From NCBI GenBank assembly GCA_902729315.2, contig LR746274.1:620001-684000 (forward strand): 64,000 nt of DNA. Direction: 5' to 3'. Every line of letters begins with the position of its first letter. Within the stretch, counting starts at the first letter, position 1. Positions 1-11,291 of the stretch are shown here, one piece after another. Source of the DNA: Spirodela intermedia (Eukaryota > Streptophyta > Magnoliopsida > Alismatales > Araceae). Made by a program: the position numbers and the translations under genes. The notes beneath the pieces were generated by a model, which saw nothing but the letters and a program-made list of their open reading frames with translations, did no database searches and was not told where the DNA came from.

Positions 1-697
1 CGCCCCCGCTGCTTGTGGCGACTAAGCACTGCCGTCTGTGCCCTTATATTGCATGCTTCAACAGAACATCGGAAACAGGGCAAATGAATGTTTCACCAGA
101 AAAGAGGTGATTATGGGAGGGAGGGGAGCAGGGAATGAGCCACCACCCGGAACGGGAACAGCATGATGCGCTATATCTCTTTCGTGCTCCAGAGCTATTC
201 CTGGAAAGCTCATCAATGCGATCGGCCTCGTCCGCAGCTCGCTTACCCCCGTTTCAAAATAGTTCGGTTACTTCTTCTGATCAACTAAAGCAGTACCGAA
301 TACGAAATCCTAGCGGTTACCTATCAGAAGAACGGAAAAAGCACCGGAAGCTATTCTCCGAAATGAAAGCTCATCGACTCGGCGCGATCCCCACACGGCA
401 GAGGAGAACCTGAAGGCATCGGAGAGAGGGTAGGAGCAATGCCCGAAGATCTCGATCTTGCACTGCGATAGCGTCTCCACCTTGGAGTCGCTCGACGCGA
501 CGCCGATGCCGCCCCCGCCGCCCGTCGTTGGTCACGCCGATGCCTTCTTCGGGTACTCCCTCTTGGTCTGCTAATGCAGTACCGAATCTGAAGTCTTAAA
601 AGAAACTGGGCCTGGGCCGGTCATATCGAGCCCGGCGGGGCCCATCCCGTCGATGTCCATGGACTCACTACAGAGTAGGACCCGTCTCCCCCCAACC

Positions 698-699
<2 letters not shown>

Positions 700-734
<35 letters not shown>
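700..734. repeat. (AG)n microsatellite
   Basis: Uninterrupted AG dinucleotide run followed by a G homopolymer, in the intergenic flank. Confidence 0.95.
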
Positions 735-743
<9 letters not shown>

Positions 744-910
744 AATCTCCAGGGGAACAGGGAAAATCGATGAGAAGGACTAATTGCTATTTTGAGGCTA
801 ACTTGTTTAAGAAAAAATTGTAGCCAAGAGTTTGTCTCGGGGAAGCCTAGATGGGACTTTGATTTTTGATAATTTTCTATTTAACATTTAACCTCCCCAA
901 AATAAATCAA

Positions 911-911
<1 letters not shown>

Positions 912-998
<87 letters not shown>

Positions 999-1020
999 AT
1001 AGATATATATATATATATAT
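912..1020. repeat. Compound (CT)n-(TA)n microsatellite
   Basis: About 83 bp of pure CT repeat followed by a short TA run. It is one of the longest dinucleotide tracts of the window. The open frame it creates (Ser-Leu repeats) is an artefact. Confidence 0.95.
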
Positions 1021-1322
1021 CTATGTCGCCTTTTTTTTAGTATTTTATTATTAATTTATCCTGAAATGCCAGGTTAGAAACTGAATATTTAAGTTTCTGA
1101 AAATAATTTTAACAATATTTTGTAGCTTAGAGGAAAAGGAAAGCGAGTCATCTTCAAGAGCTGGAGCTAGCTAGTCCTGGGCTTGGTCTGACCCACAGGT
1201 ACTCCTGTTCATGTAAGACCAATGCTGGATAAAAAACTAATAGCCTCAGATTATTTCCTCATAGAAACCCTGTTTTTTCCCTACAGAACAACCGGTCAAC
1301 GCTAGGAACTTCATCATACAAG

Positions 1323-1329
1323 CTCTCTC

Positions 1330-1368
<39 letters not shown>
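1323..1368. repeat. Interrupted (CT)n microsatellite
   Basis: CT-rich tract with a few single-base interruptions, in the intergenic flank. Confidence 0.9.
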
Positions 1369-1922
1369 CCACACACTCTCATTGACAGCGATTGAAGATC
1401 ATACAAAGGAGAAGAGTCGTTTGGAATTTCCTTGGAACTCGAGATGAACAAGGAATGTTATTTCTACAGGATGAATCAGTTGTTCAGCATGACTGATCAG
1501 CAAAACCTACCCACACTGGGCAGTCATTATAGCCAATTAGCCTTACAAGGATGGTGAGGGGCTGTTAGACTTGAATATTCTCAGAGAAATTCGGAGATGG
1601 GGAAGAAAAGGAGGGAGGGGAGAAGAAAAAGGGGGCAAGAAGAAAGCCCCGAGTAATTAATGTACAAAAAAAATCAAGAACATCACCTGGGCTACCCAGA
1701 TAGCATCACCTGGAATTCAAGAACATCACCTGCGCTGGCCCGTCCGCAATATGGAGGCTGAAATCAAATCTTCTGGAACAAATCTTTCACCTTCCTGCAC
1801 TCCCAAGGAGGGCTTGATCCCAAGAGTTATAGTCCTCCAAGGGGTTCACCCTGCCTCCACTTGCCCAGATCAGCTACCCAGGTATCAGGGAATTATGGAA
1901 GAATATTGAGCTGAAATGATGC

Positions 1923-4900
1923 CTAGTTGTTGAATGGCAATTGATCAGATCCTCCTTCAAGTGATTCCCTCCATAGCCGGTACCTTATCCCAAGCTTATC
2001 GTATGAAACAGGCAGGTTCCAAACGTTGGCCCCATGGATCATCCGATCCTGCTGGCCAAGCACTAGCCTCAGGTCCTCATTTAGCACCTGGATTCAAGAT
2101 GACCCCAGTCAGAGATGGGTCACGGCCGAATCAAGGGAATTCATAGATCAAGATCATCAGTTGTATTCAAAATCGCAAGCTTTTACTCATCTTTCCAATT
2201 ACTTACCCATAATCAGACTCTGTTGAAAAAAACATATCTACCTAGAAAATTTAATTAGACTTCTTAATCAATAATCCATTTGATTTAAACGGGTGTTTGA
2301 AATCCACGATATCTCAATGAAAAATTCAAAGAAGGTGAATAACTAAAAAGTATATGCTAAATTTAGGAAACATATATATATGAGTCTATATGGAGGGTGA
2401 TTCTGAAGGGGATGGTCTGCGTTATGTTACCTTATCGGCAAAGTATCTCCACAGGATGTGCATGAAAGGGACGTGCCTCAGCTGGGGGGCGAAATCCAGA
2501 GACATCCTGTAGAGTAACCTCGTCTTCTGTCTCGAGGAAGGTAGGCACACATGAAGCTGGTGCAAGTGCGTCGAGCACTCCCTGGTGTTTTGTCCCTCCA
2601 GTTTCCCGGGCTTTGAGATACCGATTGTTGACAGAACCATGCAGGGAGGCTTGAACTCCATGTCGATCGGGTACGGGTCCCAGTACCCTTGAAGTCCCGA
2701 GGAAGGCGTCAGAAACTTCACCAGGCTGCAGTTTTCACAGCACAGTCAAAAATAATTTCCCGTTCAATATAAGCCAGAAATAGCAAGTAATTTTTTTTTT
2801 CATTTCTAATTTAGGCCATTCGGAAGAACCGTTGGGTTAATATTCGAGGAAAACTGGTTCTTCATGGTAATTCATTTTATCGCTGGAAGAGATGAACCCA
2901 CCTCGGCACAGCCCATCCCTTTGCAAAGGTGGAGGTATGGGTGAATGGGGCGTGAGCGAGGTCGAGGAGATTGTCCAGAAGAAGCCCGTGCTCCACCGGC
3001 AGCTCTATCACAATCTGTTCACACAATCATAGATGGCGCCAGAATATCACGTTATTCCCAATAGATATGGCTAAATCTCGTTACACCTTATCATTCCAAA
3101 CCTAAAAATGAAGGATTTTTAAGTAAAATCCAAACAAATTGCACATGGGTTTCCTTCCTTTTCTGGAAATTGGCCAGTTTACCTCTGCGTGAATCTGAAA
3201 TCCTGGAGGGGGAAGCAGAGAGGGAAGAGTGGCGGTGGGGGGGTCACTGCCAGGCCAGACCCAGATCATGCCCTCATGCTCGAAACATGGCAACGACTTG
3301 ATTCTTACGTTGAGCATTTTTGTGGAAGGCATCTTCTGGCATTTCCCATCGGTCGAATACTCCCACCCTGAATCAACCCCAAACAAGAAAATTATGAGCC
3401 AGATACAATAATTAACTATAAATTAACTAAAATTATGAGCCAGATACAATAGTTATGAGCACACTGTGATCTGTATGTCCTACCATGGTAAGGGCACTGG
3501 ATCCTGCCTTCCTTCACCGAGCCAAGGTCAAGAGGGCATGCTCTGTGAGCGCACGAGTTCTGAACACATCCCGGTCTTCCATCCTTTCCCCGGAATATAA
3601 CCCACGGTTCTTCGAAGCAGTCTATAGGTACCTAAAAGAAGAAAGCATTCCAAATTTAGGCATCAGCATGAGAAGATTTCTCCTCTTTTTTCCCTTTTTT
3701 TGGGGTCAAAGCAGCTGATATCTGTCTAACTCACCATTGTGTCCTCTTTAAGATCTCTGGAGAATGCAACGGGGTACCAGAAATTCTTGAGATTCGGGTG
3801 ATATGGCTGGACCGGGCCAGACACATTAAAGCCTCTTCTTCGCGGCTGCTTCATCATTGTCTCTGCAGATGGGGAGGATGTGCTCGCGCTGAGCGAGGAG
3901 CAGTCAGAGCTGATTTCTCTGGTGTCCTTTTCCTGTAGCAGTTTGTCATTCACCAAGGTTTCCACATATGCCAACTTGTCCAAAGCAGCCCCCACTCTCG
4001 CCTCAGAAATATGGACCTGCACAGGGAGGGATCAGTCGCATCTAATCATCCTATTACTCATATGAACAAGTGGATTATACTAAGTTAAGTATAGATATTT
4101 TCAGACCTGTTGATGGGCCTGAGCTAATTCCTCCTGCAACTCCGCCAGCTCCTTCTTCATGGTTCCGATCGACTTGTACTCCCTCGCTAGAGGGTTGAGG
4201 ACCTCCACAACCTGAATCCATGAATGATGATTTAGCCACAAGATAGCAGATGGGGGGTCACCCATTTTGGGAAACTCCGAGCTTTGAAAGATTGCGATCT
4301 GCTAATGGTGCTCTGAAGAGGTTCAAGATCAATAATTTTGGGATCTCCTTTCATGAATGCCACCGGATTAGCCCAGAAGTCGTCAGAGATGAGAAGATTG
4401 TGCTTCCACTTAGACAATGATCTAAGTTATCATCTATAAATGAAACGGCAAACTTTCATATTATATACGGACTTGTGTTCATCTGAACAGTGTACACAAA
4501 TCAGATAAATTATCCTCAAGCAATCAGCAGCGAGAAAAAAACATGGCAGAGAGGTAAAAAAGAGATAATATGGAAGGGTAAGCGATGGAGTCATCGTCAC
4601 CTTCTCGTGAAGAAGCATTATAGCGAGCAGATCGTTGCGAGCCCTCCAGTCACAGTACTGAATATCAAATCTGGCCACTTCCAGAGCTTGGTTCGCGTCT
4701 AGGAACTTCCCCTTGGACGACGGCTGCAGCGGCCTGGGGTCCTCCACATCAAATATAGCTTCCCAGGTGCTCTTCCTCTCCAGGCTTCCGCCACCGCCTA
4801 CACCTTCCTCTCCGAACACCGCCACCACCCTAAATCCACATCTCCCAGGAACACTCTGCAAATTCCGGGCACCCATTAGTTATCACAGGGAAATACATTG

Positions 4901-5045
4901 GCTACTCTGGACGAAGAATACAATGGCTCTGGGCAGAAATTGTGATCCCTAATGGCTGATTGAAGCTTACCCTCTTGGTGTATATTTTGGTGCTGGGTCT
5001 GTAGAGCGAGGTGGGCAGCAGAGAGAGAGCTGCCACCGTCGTCAT
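1923..5045 (-). CDS. CAO: Chlorophyllide a oxygenase, chloroplastic
   Basis: CAO is a Rieske-type non-haem iron monooxygenase. In the plastid it oxidises the C7 methyl group of chlorophyllide a to formyl, giving chlorophyllide b. Nine exons read on the minus strand: 5045-4971, 4855-4601, 4211-4107, 4016-3735, 3631-3484, 3367-3183, 3014-2902, 2725-2431, 2087-1923. They sum to 1623 nt (540 aa), the usual CAO size, and end in TAG. The first 25 residues look like the start of a transit peptide. The N-terminal regulatory A domain follows, with [10 protein letters not shown] at residues 99-108, the place of the Arabidopsis Clp degron. A coiled-coil linker spans exons 3-4. The Rieske cluster ligands are C266/H268 and C285/H288 (CxH-x16-CxxH). 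The mononuclear iron region includes [15 protein letters not shown]. The family is certain from near-identity across the catalytic domain; exon borders were set by eye. Confidence 0.96.
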
Positions 5046-8000
5046 CCTACGGTGCGGCGGCGCCGGAGGAGTGAGGGAAGGTGAGAGGAGAGAGAAGACT
5101 CCGGGATGAGAAAGAAAACTGAGATTTTTCTATTTACTAGAAGAGATTTTTCCGAGGGGTTGGCGATAAGAGGTTCCTGTTGCCCGCGATCTCCGTTCGC
5201 CTCCCGGGCACCGCCACGCGTACAGGAAACCAAGCGCTGCGCTTCGCTCGTGGAGAGCAGCTCTCCACGCGGCAATCCGTCCCTAGTTCGTCCCATCCTC
5301 TTCCTCGCCACGTCGGCCGCTGAGCAATGCCAGCTCGCAGTCTCGGGGTATCTCATCGAGCTAGCCAGCTGAAGAAATCTGCGCGGCCCTCGATCCGACG
5401 TCTGTCCAAAACGCGTGCAAGCAAGAGAGATACAGACACATAGTTATCTCATGACAACAACATACATCATGTTGTGTCATGTATTTTAAAAAGTCGTCGG
5501 CCAGTTTCTCTGACGAAACGCATCACTTTCGTGGTCGTCAGATCGATTGCCGGGAAATGTATCGGGGAAAAAATCCTGCCCGTTGGCCGAAACTCGTGGC
5601 TGGAGTGTCTCCTCCCGGGCAGATACTTCCAGATTTTTCTCCAGTTGTGCCTGGCGTCATATCATTATTTAGTCATCGGATCATAACTCTATTGTCCTCT
5701 GCGCCACATATGATGCTCATCCACACTTGTGCCTAGGCTCATGAGATGTTGAATAATGCCTAACCTCATGAAGTATTGATTCAGGGTCTTATGAAGCCCA
5801 TGTATGGGCCTTAATGGGCCCACCTTGGTCTTCTCATAGACTTGTTATTCCTATCACGCCAGGCAATTTAGTTGAACACTTGAATCTATGCATTTTCAAG
5901 ATTATTCTAATTTGGGAATTTTTGGCCCAATATTATTACATGTTGCAGTCAATTTTAAAATATAAAAAAAATATATTGTACGTTGGGTAATCCCTATTAA
6001 TAAAAGGGTACCCTCATTTACTTGGCCCTTTCAAGATAAAATACATGGGACTATGCTTGTCGAGAAAATACATGTAGAGTAGGACTATATTAAACTAATA
6101 AATATATAACAAGGAGAAAATCAAATATCTCATAAGCCATGGAAAATTCTAATTGACTAGATAATGGGCAAATGGATATGAGTCAAAGAGTTGAGGCTTC
6201 ATAGCGCCTGTTCAAGGGAGGAAGATTGAATCTGTTTATTTGGGGGCATATGGGTGAAATTGTTGATAAATTTGTCGATTCATGTGTTGTGTAACAAAAA
6301 ATTTTATTGATGGTTCTTAGATGGCCACATAGTGGGATCTAAAGGGTAAATTAACAAAGCATGAAGTCAAGTGTGAGGAGAATGGTATGGAAATTGGCAA
6401 GATGCCTGAGTGAGAGCCTTTGTAACAAGGTCATACCTATTATGGCAACATTGTCATCCATGGGTAGGACCATGAAATGACGATTGAGAATTTGTGTTAT
6501 TCAGTCGATAAGTTTCATGTGATTGTATTTTAGTAAACTACTTTTTCATGAATATTTTCCAACATGATATGGGTATTATCAATATGATAGTATATACGAC
6601 TACACTTCAAAATAATCTAGTAATCCGATGATCAAAACTAGATCTTATATTATCAATAGAAGAATCTCACACCTATACAAAACTCATGACAATCGATTCA
6701 CATAAATTGTAATATTCTTCATTCATTATGCCAAATTATTTCCTATCTTGACCCATCAGAAGAAAAAAATGACCAATTCACTTCTCCTACAGTTGTTCCC
6801 TTGAAGGGAACTAAGGCAAGAAGAGGACTAAGGCAATCTACTTCTCAAAGGGAGGAATGTATTGGCTTAAAGCTTCACTCTTCACCACCATACCATCCCC
6901 ATGACTATGATATCATATGTCTCAATGTTTTCTTGATAGATTTGTCACATGTTATTGGGACTATCATTATCTATTATAATGTTTAAGAACCTCCATCAAA
7001 TACAGAAAAACAATTATATACTTGTGCCTTTGTGTATAAGATCAACTTCATCTTGGCATCACAACCCTTTAATTTATGTGTCCCATGGTATGAGAATTAC
7101 TATCTGCCATCTGCACCCAAAATTGCAAATCATGCACATGCATTCTTCAACTGCTTAGTGTGTGTTGCTTGCATGATTGGCCATCCTAATGGCATGTAAT
7201 GACATGGTGTCATGTGTGACCTCATGTCACATAGCATCATGGCATGGCATGTATGCATGCCTCCGAGGGGCACCACAAGCATGTGAAAGATAGAAGATAA
7301 GAGAGATTTAGGAGAAGAGGGAAATGGGTGTAGACCTCTCACTCAAACACTATGAAACCCATGAACTCTTAAATTGTCAGTAGAGCCACACTATTTCATT
7401 TATTTGTTCTTTAACCTAAAAATTATGGTTAATTATCATTTAAGTAGTGTCATCTTGACATAAGTGGGAATCACAATATAATGATAGTAGTAATTACCTA
7501 GAATAGAAATTTTAGGCTAATTGTATATAATGAGGGAGAGAGAGAGATAGAGATATGAGGTTAATGAGAGGACATTCTAGTATTAGTGGTTCCCTCTCAT
7601 GATCATCAAATGAGGTATTATCTCACCAAGACTCCTCAGCAAAAACTTGAGATATATATTTCATGTTAATAGATAAGTATTTATTAATAAATTTAAATAA
7701 TTATTTGATCATCATGATTGGGTTCCTAGCCCAAATTTACTAGAGGGTGTAGGCCTCTATAATGGGGGCTCCATATTGAGCCCATTAAAATTTGGCATAT
7801 GAAGTAGCCCCATTTGTTGACAATAAAAATAAAAGCCCATTAGAAAAATGTGTAAATCTATAAGTAAAAATATTTATTTAAGCAGCATTAATATGAGGGG
7901 TCTCAATATTTATTTAAATAAATATTGCTAAGCCAAGCTCATGCTTACGCCTAATGGCCCTAGTTAAGTATGTGGGAAGCAATAACTTGTCTAAAAACAC

Positions 8001-8289
8001 TCCTAATATGTAGATATTAAAAGCATAATATTTAATTATATTTATTCATATAATTATACAGATTATGGTGGATTTTTTTAAAAGAAAATTGAATATTTCC
8101 AACATGGAATATTCTACCGCTTGTCCTGCCGTCATGGCGAAGGAGATCCCCCGCGTGATCTGATCGGGATTCTCTTCTGGAGGCGCCCGGCGCCGGCGCC
8201 GCCCTAATCAGTGAGCTGGAGAACAGGAGAGGTTTGCAGGGGTGAAGAGGGGGCGAGGTGGGGAAAGTAGCGAAGGTAGGACTGGGGCA
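5046..8289. other. Intergenic region between CAO and TLC gene
   Basis: This 3.2 kb is the divergent spacer between CAO (minus) and the TLC gene (plus). The CAO 5' side (5046-5400) is GC-rich, as expected for a leader and promoter. From about 5750 on it is AT-rich with several GGCCCA/TGGGCC motifs near 5800-5830 and 7740-7810. No open frame has family similarity or splice support. The AT-rich part may contain decayed transposon sequence, but I see no terminal repeats or coding remnants. Confidence 0.5.
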
Positions 8290-10435
8290 ATGGCAAGGGC
8301 AGGACAGCAGCAGCAGCAGCAACGGAGCAGCGCATTGTTCTTCGGGGCTACTATGGTTCTGTGGGGCATATCGGTGGCATTCGAGATATCCTTCAAAGGG
8401 AAAAGAGATCTCCTGGCGGTCGTCGGGGGATTCTGCTTTTACCAGGGGGCGAATTGGATCGTGCGCTGCTCACTCTCCAGGGACCCTCTCTTCGTCAACA
8501 CCTCCGTCTCCTTGATTCATTCTACTGTAACCTCTGCTTCAGGTAATTAGGCAATCCCCCTCCCACCCCCACCAACTCTATCCGTATCTGTGTGGAAAGT
8601 GGTGTGCGATTCTTGTGGTTGTACGATTGTTAGCCAGATATTTTTGGTGCTACAGGACGAGCACTCCGGAGAGGGCTCTAGGTTTTTTTCAATCTTTCAA
8701 TAGAGCTTCCCGATTCCATGACCATAGCCACGGTGTATCTTCCATGCGGTGAAAGTGAAAGGGTAGAATAGCTAGAGGGAATGAATCTGATGGGAGGCGA
8801 TGAAAGGGGCTCCAAGTGAAGACATCCGTAGCCACTTGTCTTCCAGAAACTCATAGCTACGTGATTCACGAGCAATATGAAATTGAGGGCTAGAAACCAT
8901 CTTTTAGTTCGATCACATGTCGTGGTTGAATACAATTTTGTTCTCGACACATTCTCTCTGGTAGATGGCAGGATTTATCATTGCACTCGTTGTAGAAACT
9001 TGGTGTTTTATCTTTGGAATCTGTTCATGGGATCAGGGCCACTTCGGATTATCCCTTCAGATCTAAATATCTTGTCCAATTTGGTGATGTGCAGTTGTTC
9101 TCATTTTGGTAAACCAATGGCTAGACAAAGGCCTCGGTTCCATGTTTGACCATTCACAACTCTTCGGTGGAGCATGGTGGGGTGCATACACGGCATTGTG
9201 CTTCTCTTGTGGTTACTTCGCTTATGACCAGTTGGACATGCTTCGTTATCGGCTGTACAGTGGCTGGATTCCTTCAATACTTGTTCATCATCTAACATTA
9301 TTGGTCTGCTTCACACTGGCACTGTATCGGAATGTGACGATCAACTACCTTATCCTCTCTCTTGTCTGTGAGGTAAATCTGCATATCTTACCTGAAATAG
9401 TTCTTCTTGTCTTCTTCTTCTTCTTCTTCTTCTTCTCATGGTTATTAACCGACCTGCAGAATGCCGGAGTTTCAGTTTATACCCACCCTTCTTACCAATC
9501 TTGCTGACCATTCCTATCAACCCAATGCCATTTATATCTATTTTATGTTATTTATAGTTTATTTTCCGGAAACTTTACTGTGGGCTCGTTGATGAATCTC
9601 TGAAACGGGCATCTCATGCTTACAGCCCGGAGTCAACCGAAAATCAGAGGTTCACTGTTGTGAGTTAAGAGATGTATGAGAAATCAACTAGGGTTAGCCT
9701 AGTGAGAATCAAAAGCGCGAGGAAGTCTCTACGCCATAATCAAGCAGGAGTTATTAAGTTCTACTTTAATTTTATTTTATTTTGTTCTAGTTGCATTGAA
9801 TCTGTTTCAAGGAAGCAGACTAGTACATCACTACGGATCTAACCATTCCATCACACTTTCTCAGTCTTCTATTATTCTTTGATCACATTTTGGGTTGATC
9901 TATCTATAGACTAATGGACTACTAGCCAGCTGGGTTTTCACTCGTATGAAACGAATTCAAACTCTTCTATTGCTATATTTTCCAGTTACTTATTCCACTT
10001 TAATGTAGGAATATCATTAACAGGCCCAGAATCAATAGCGGAGCCAATTCGTATCGTCAAAAAATAAATAAATTATATAGTCCAAAAGAAATATCATTCC
10101 ATATGCGAGATGAATATATCTTCCTTTTGCAGCTTCATTCGATATTTCTCCACGTGAGGAAGGTGGGGAGGATGTCCGGAGTCCGGGATTCCTACAGCAG
10201 GATCGTGAGGGTCGAATGGGCCCTGAACTGGGTCGCCTTCTTCTCGGCGAGGTTCCTCTGCCACCTTCTCATCACTTACAAGCTGATCAGAGACGCCCCC
10301 AAGTTCGGTAAAGGGATTGAACTCCCGCTGGCCCTCCTCGGGATGGCCGGGATGAACGTTCTCAACATATTGCTCGGCCTTGACCTCTTCAGAGCCTTCA
10401 GACGGGAGAGGAGTCAACTGAAGAACAAAGATTGA
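8290..10435 (+). CDS. TLC (TRAM/LAG1/CLN8) domain membrane protein
   Basis: Three exons, 8290-8542, 9095-9372 and 10133-10435, give 834 nt (277 aa), which matches the length of plant TLC-domain proteins of the TLCD type. Introns are GT-AG with phases 1 and 0. The protein has a Gln-rich start, then several hydrophobic helices (TMVLWGISVAFEI, GGFCFYQGANWIV, VVLILVN, WWGAYTALCFSCGYFAYD, ILVHHLTLLVCFTLAL). The HHLTLLVCF segment is the conserved TLC-domain histidine region. Family members are ER or plasma membrane lipid-sensing or lipid-modifying proteins, and the exact substrate is unknown. It is not a ceramide synthase by sequence, because the HHxxTxxL-type Lag1 motif is not complete. An in-frame ATG at 8242 would add 16 residues; 8290 was chosen because the extra residues are polar and low-complexity. 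Confidence 0.85.
9411..9436 (+). repeat. (CTT)n microsatellite in TLC intron 2
   Basis: Pyrimidine trinucleotide run a short way inside the second intron. Confidence 0.9.
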
Positions 10436-10646
10436 AGCGCAGATCAGGAACTAATTGATACTTACAGAAGGAGGAGTGGTGCAAGTCCCATGGAGAGTGG
10501 CACATTGTGTACGGGGTTGACTTTTCTTTCGACTGTTGCATCTCTCGGGTCGTTTAAAATTCGCCCAGGTGGAAAGTCAAAGCAGGACATATTGTCGTGG
10601 TTTTGGAGTGAACTTTCTTCTGATCTCGCTGGTGGACGCATACACA

Positions 10647-10649
<3 letters not shown>

Positions 10650-10678
<29 letters not shown>
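10650..10678. repeat. (GA)n microsatellite
   Basis: Pure GA run about 215 bp after the TLC gene stop codon. Confidence 0.95.
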
Positions 10679-11149
10679 CATACAACGTTTCAATCAATCC
10701 GTTTTCAAGATGGGTCAAGATGGCAACCTGTTTCCGTATTAGGATCAAGATGTTGATAGCTGATCTGATTCTCTGAACCTGATTATGGGTCAATTAGAAG
10801 CAATTTCTCGACACTAGGAACAGGATTTCATGTAAAACATAGATCGATTAGATTATTTCCAAGCCTTCAATCTGATTCTTGATCCTCTTGGGCGGATCGA
10901 TCTATCTTCCCAACACTAGTTATAAAGAGACAGAATCTATCTATCCGACCCATTCCAGATATACTTACACGGCATCGCCATTAAAAGGACCTTCAATGAA
11001 CCCACAAGCTGTAACCAAAGATATTATCGCCGCTGTTTTCACTTCAAGAAAACTGTAGAACAACCCAACATGCCATGATGATCATGGAAGAACCACACAC
11101 AAACCTTGATCTCCCAAGAAAACAAATCCTTCACTCCCTCTCTCACTAA

Positions 11150-11191
<42 letters not shown>
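11150..11191. repeat. C homopolymer plus (CT)n microsatellite
   Basis: Run of C followed by pure CT repeat about 100 bp past the FPP stop codon (FPP reads leftwards). Confidence 0.95.
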
Positions 11192-11192
<1 letters not shown>

Positions 11193-11291
11193 ATATATAT
11201 CCATCTTGCAGTTCAGATTCAGCTTTGAATTTCATTTTTCATCGCTCAAGTGCCCATTTTGGTTCAAATTGAGCATGAAGATCTGCTTCAC

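Larger units (their letters stand above)
1..1922. other. Gene-free flank downstream of CAO
   Basis: I see no gene that can be supported here. The stretch holds three CT/GA microsatellites and AT-rich filler. On the minus strand around 415-575 there is a short GC-rich open stretch that resembles exon composition, but it has no start codon, no convincing splice sites and no family that I recognise. It could be a decayed gene fragment or the edge of a gene lying outside the window. Confidence 0.5.
10436..11291. other. Spacer between convergent TLC and FPP genes
   Basis: The 3' ends of the TLC gene (plus) and FPP (minus) face each other here. The stretch holds two dinucleotide repeats (10650-10678 GA and 11150-11191 C-run plus CT) and otherwise 3'-UTR-like sequence. 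No further gene is visible. Confidence 0.6.

Noticed and set aside
415-575. Minus-strand exon-like GC-rich fragment near the left edge
   Set aside because: A readable stretch exists (SKVETLSQCKIEIFGHCSY), but no start, splice support or known family, so I did not call a gene.
866-1054. Open frame of Ser-Leu repeats
   Set aside because: Translation of a CT microsatellite. The same applies to the Ser-Leu and Arg-Glu repeat frames at about 19.45-19.84, 24.27-24.58 and 44.7-45.0 kb.
6800-7150. Possible retrotransposon remnant in the CAO/TLC spacer
   Set aside because: AT-rich, with weak frames only; no reverse transcriptase, integrase or terminal repeat signature could be read.
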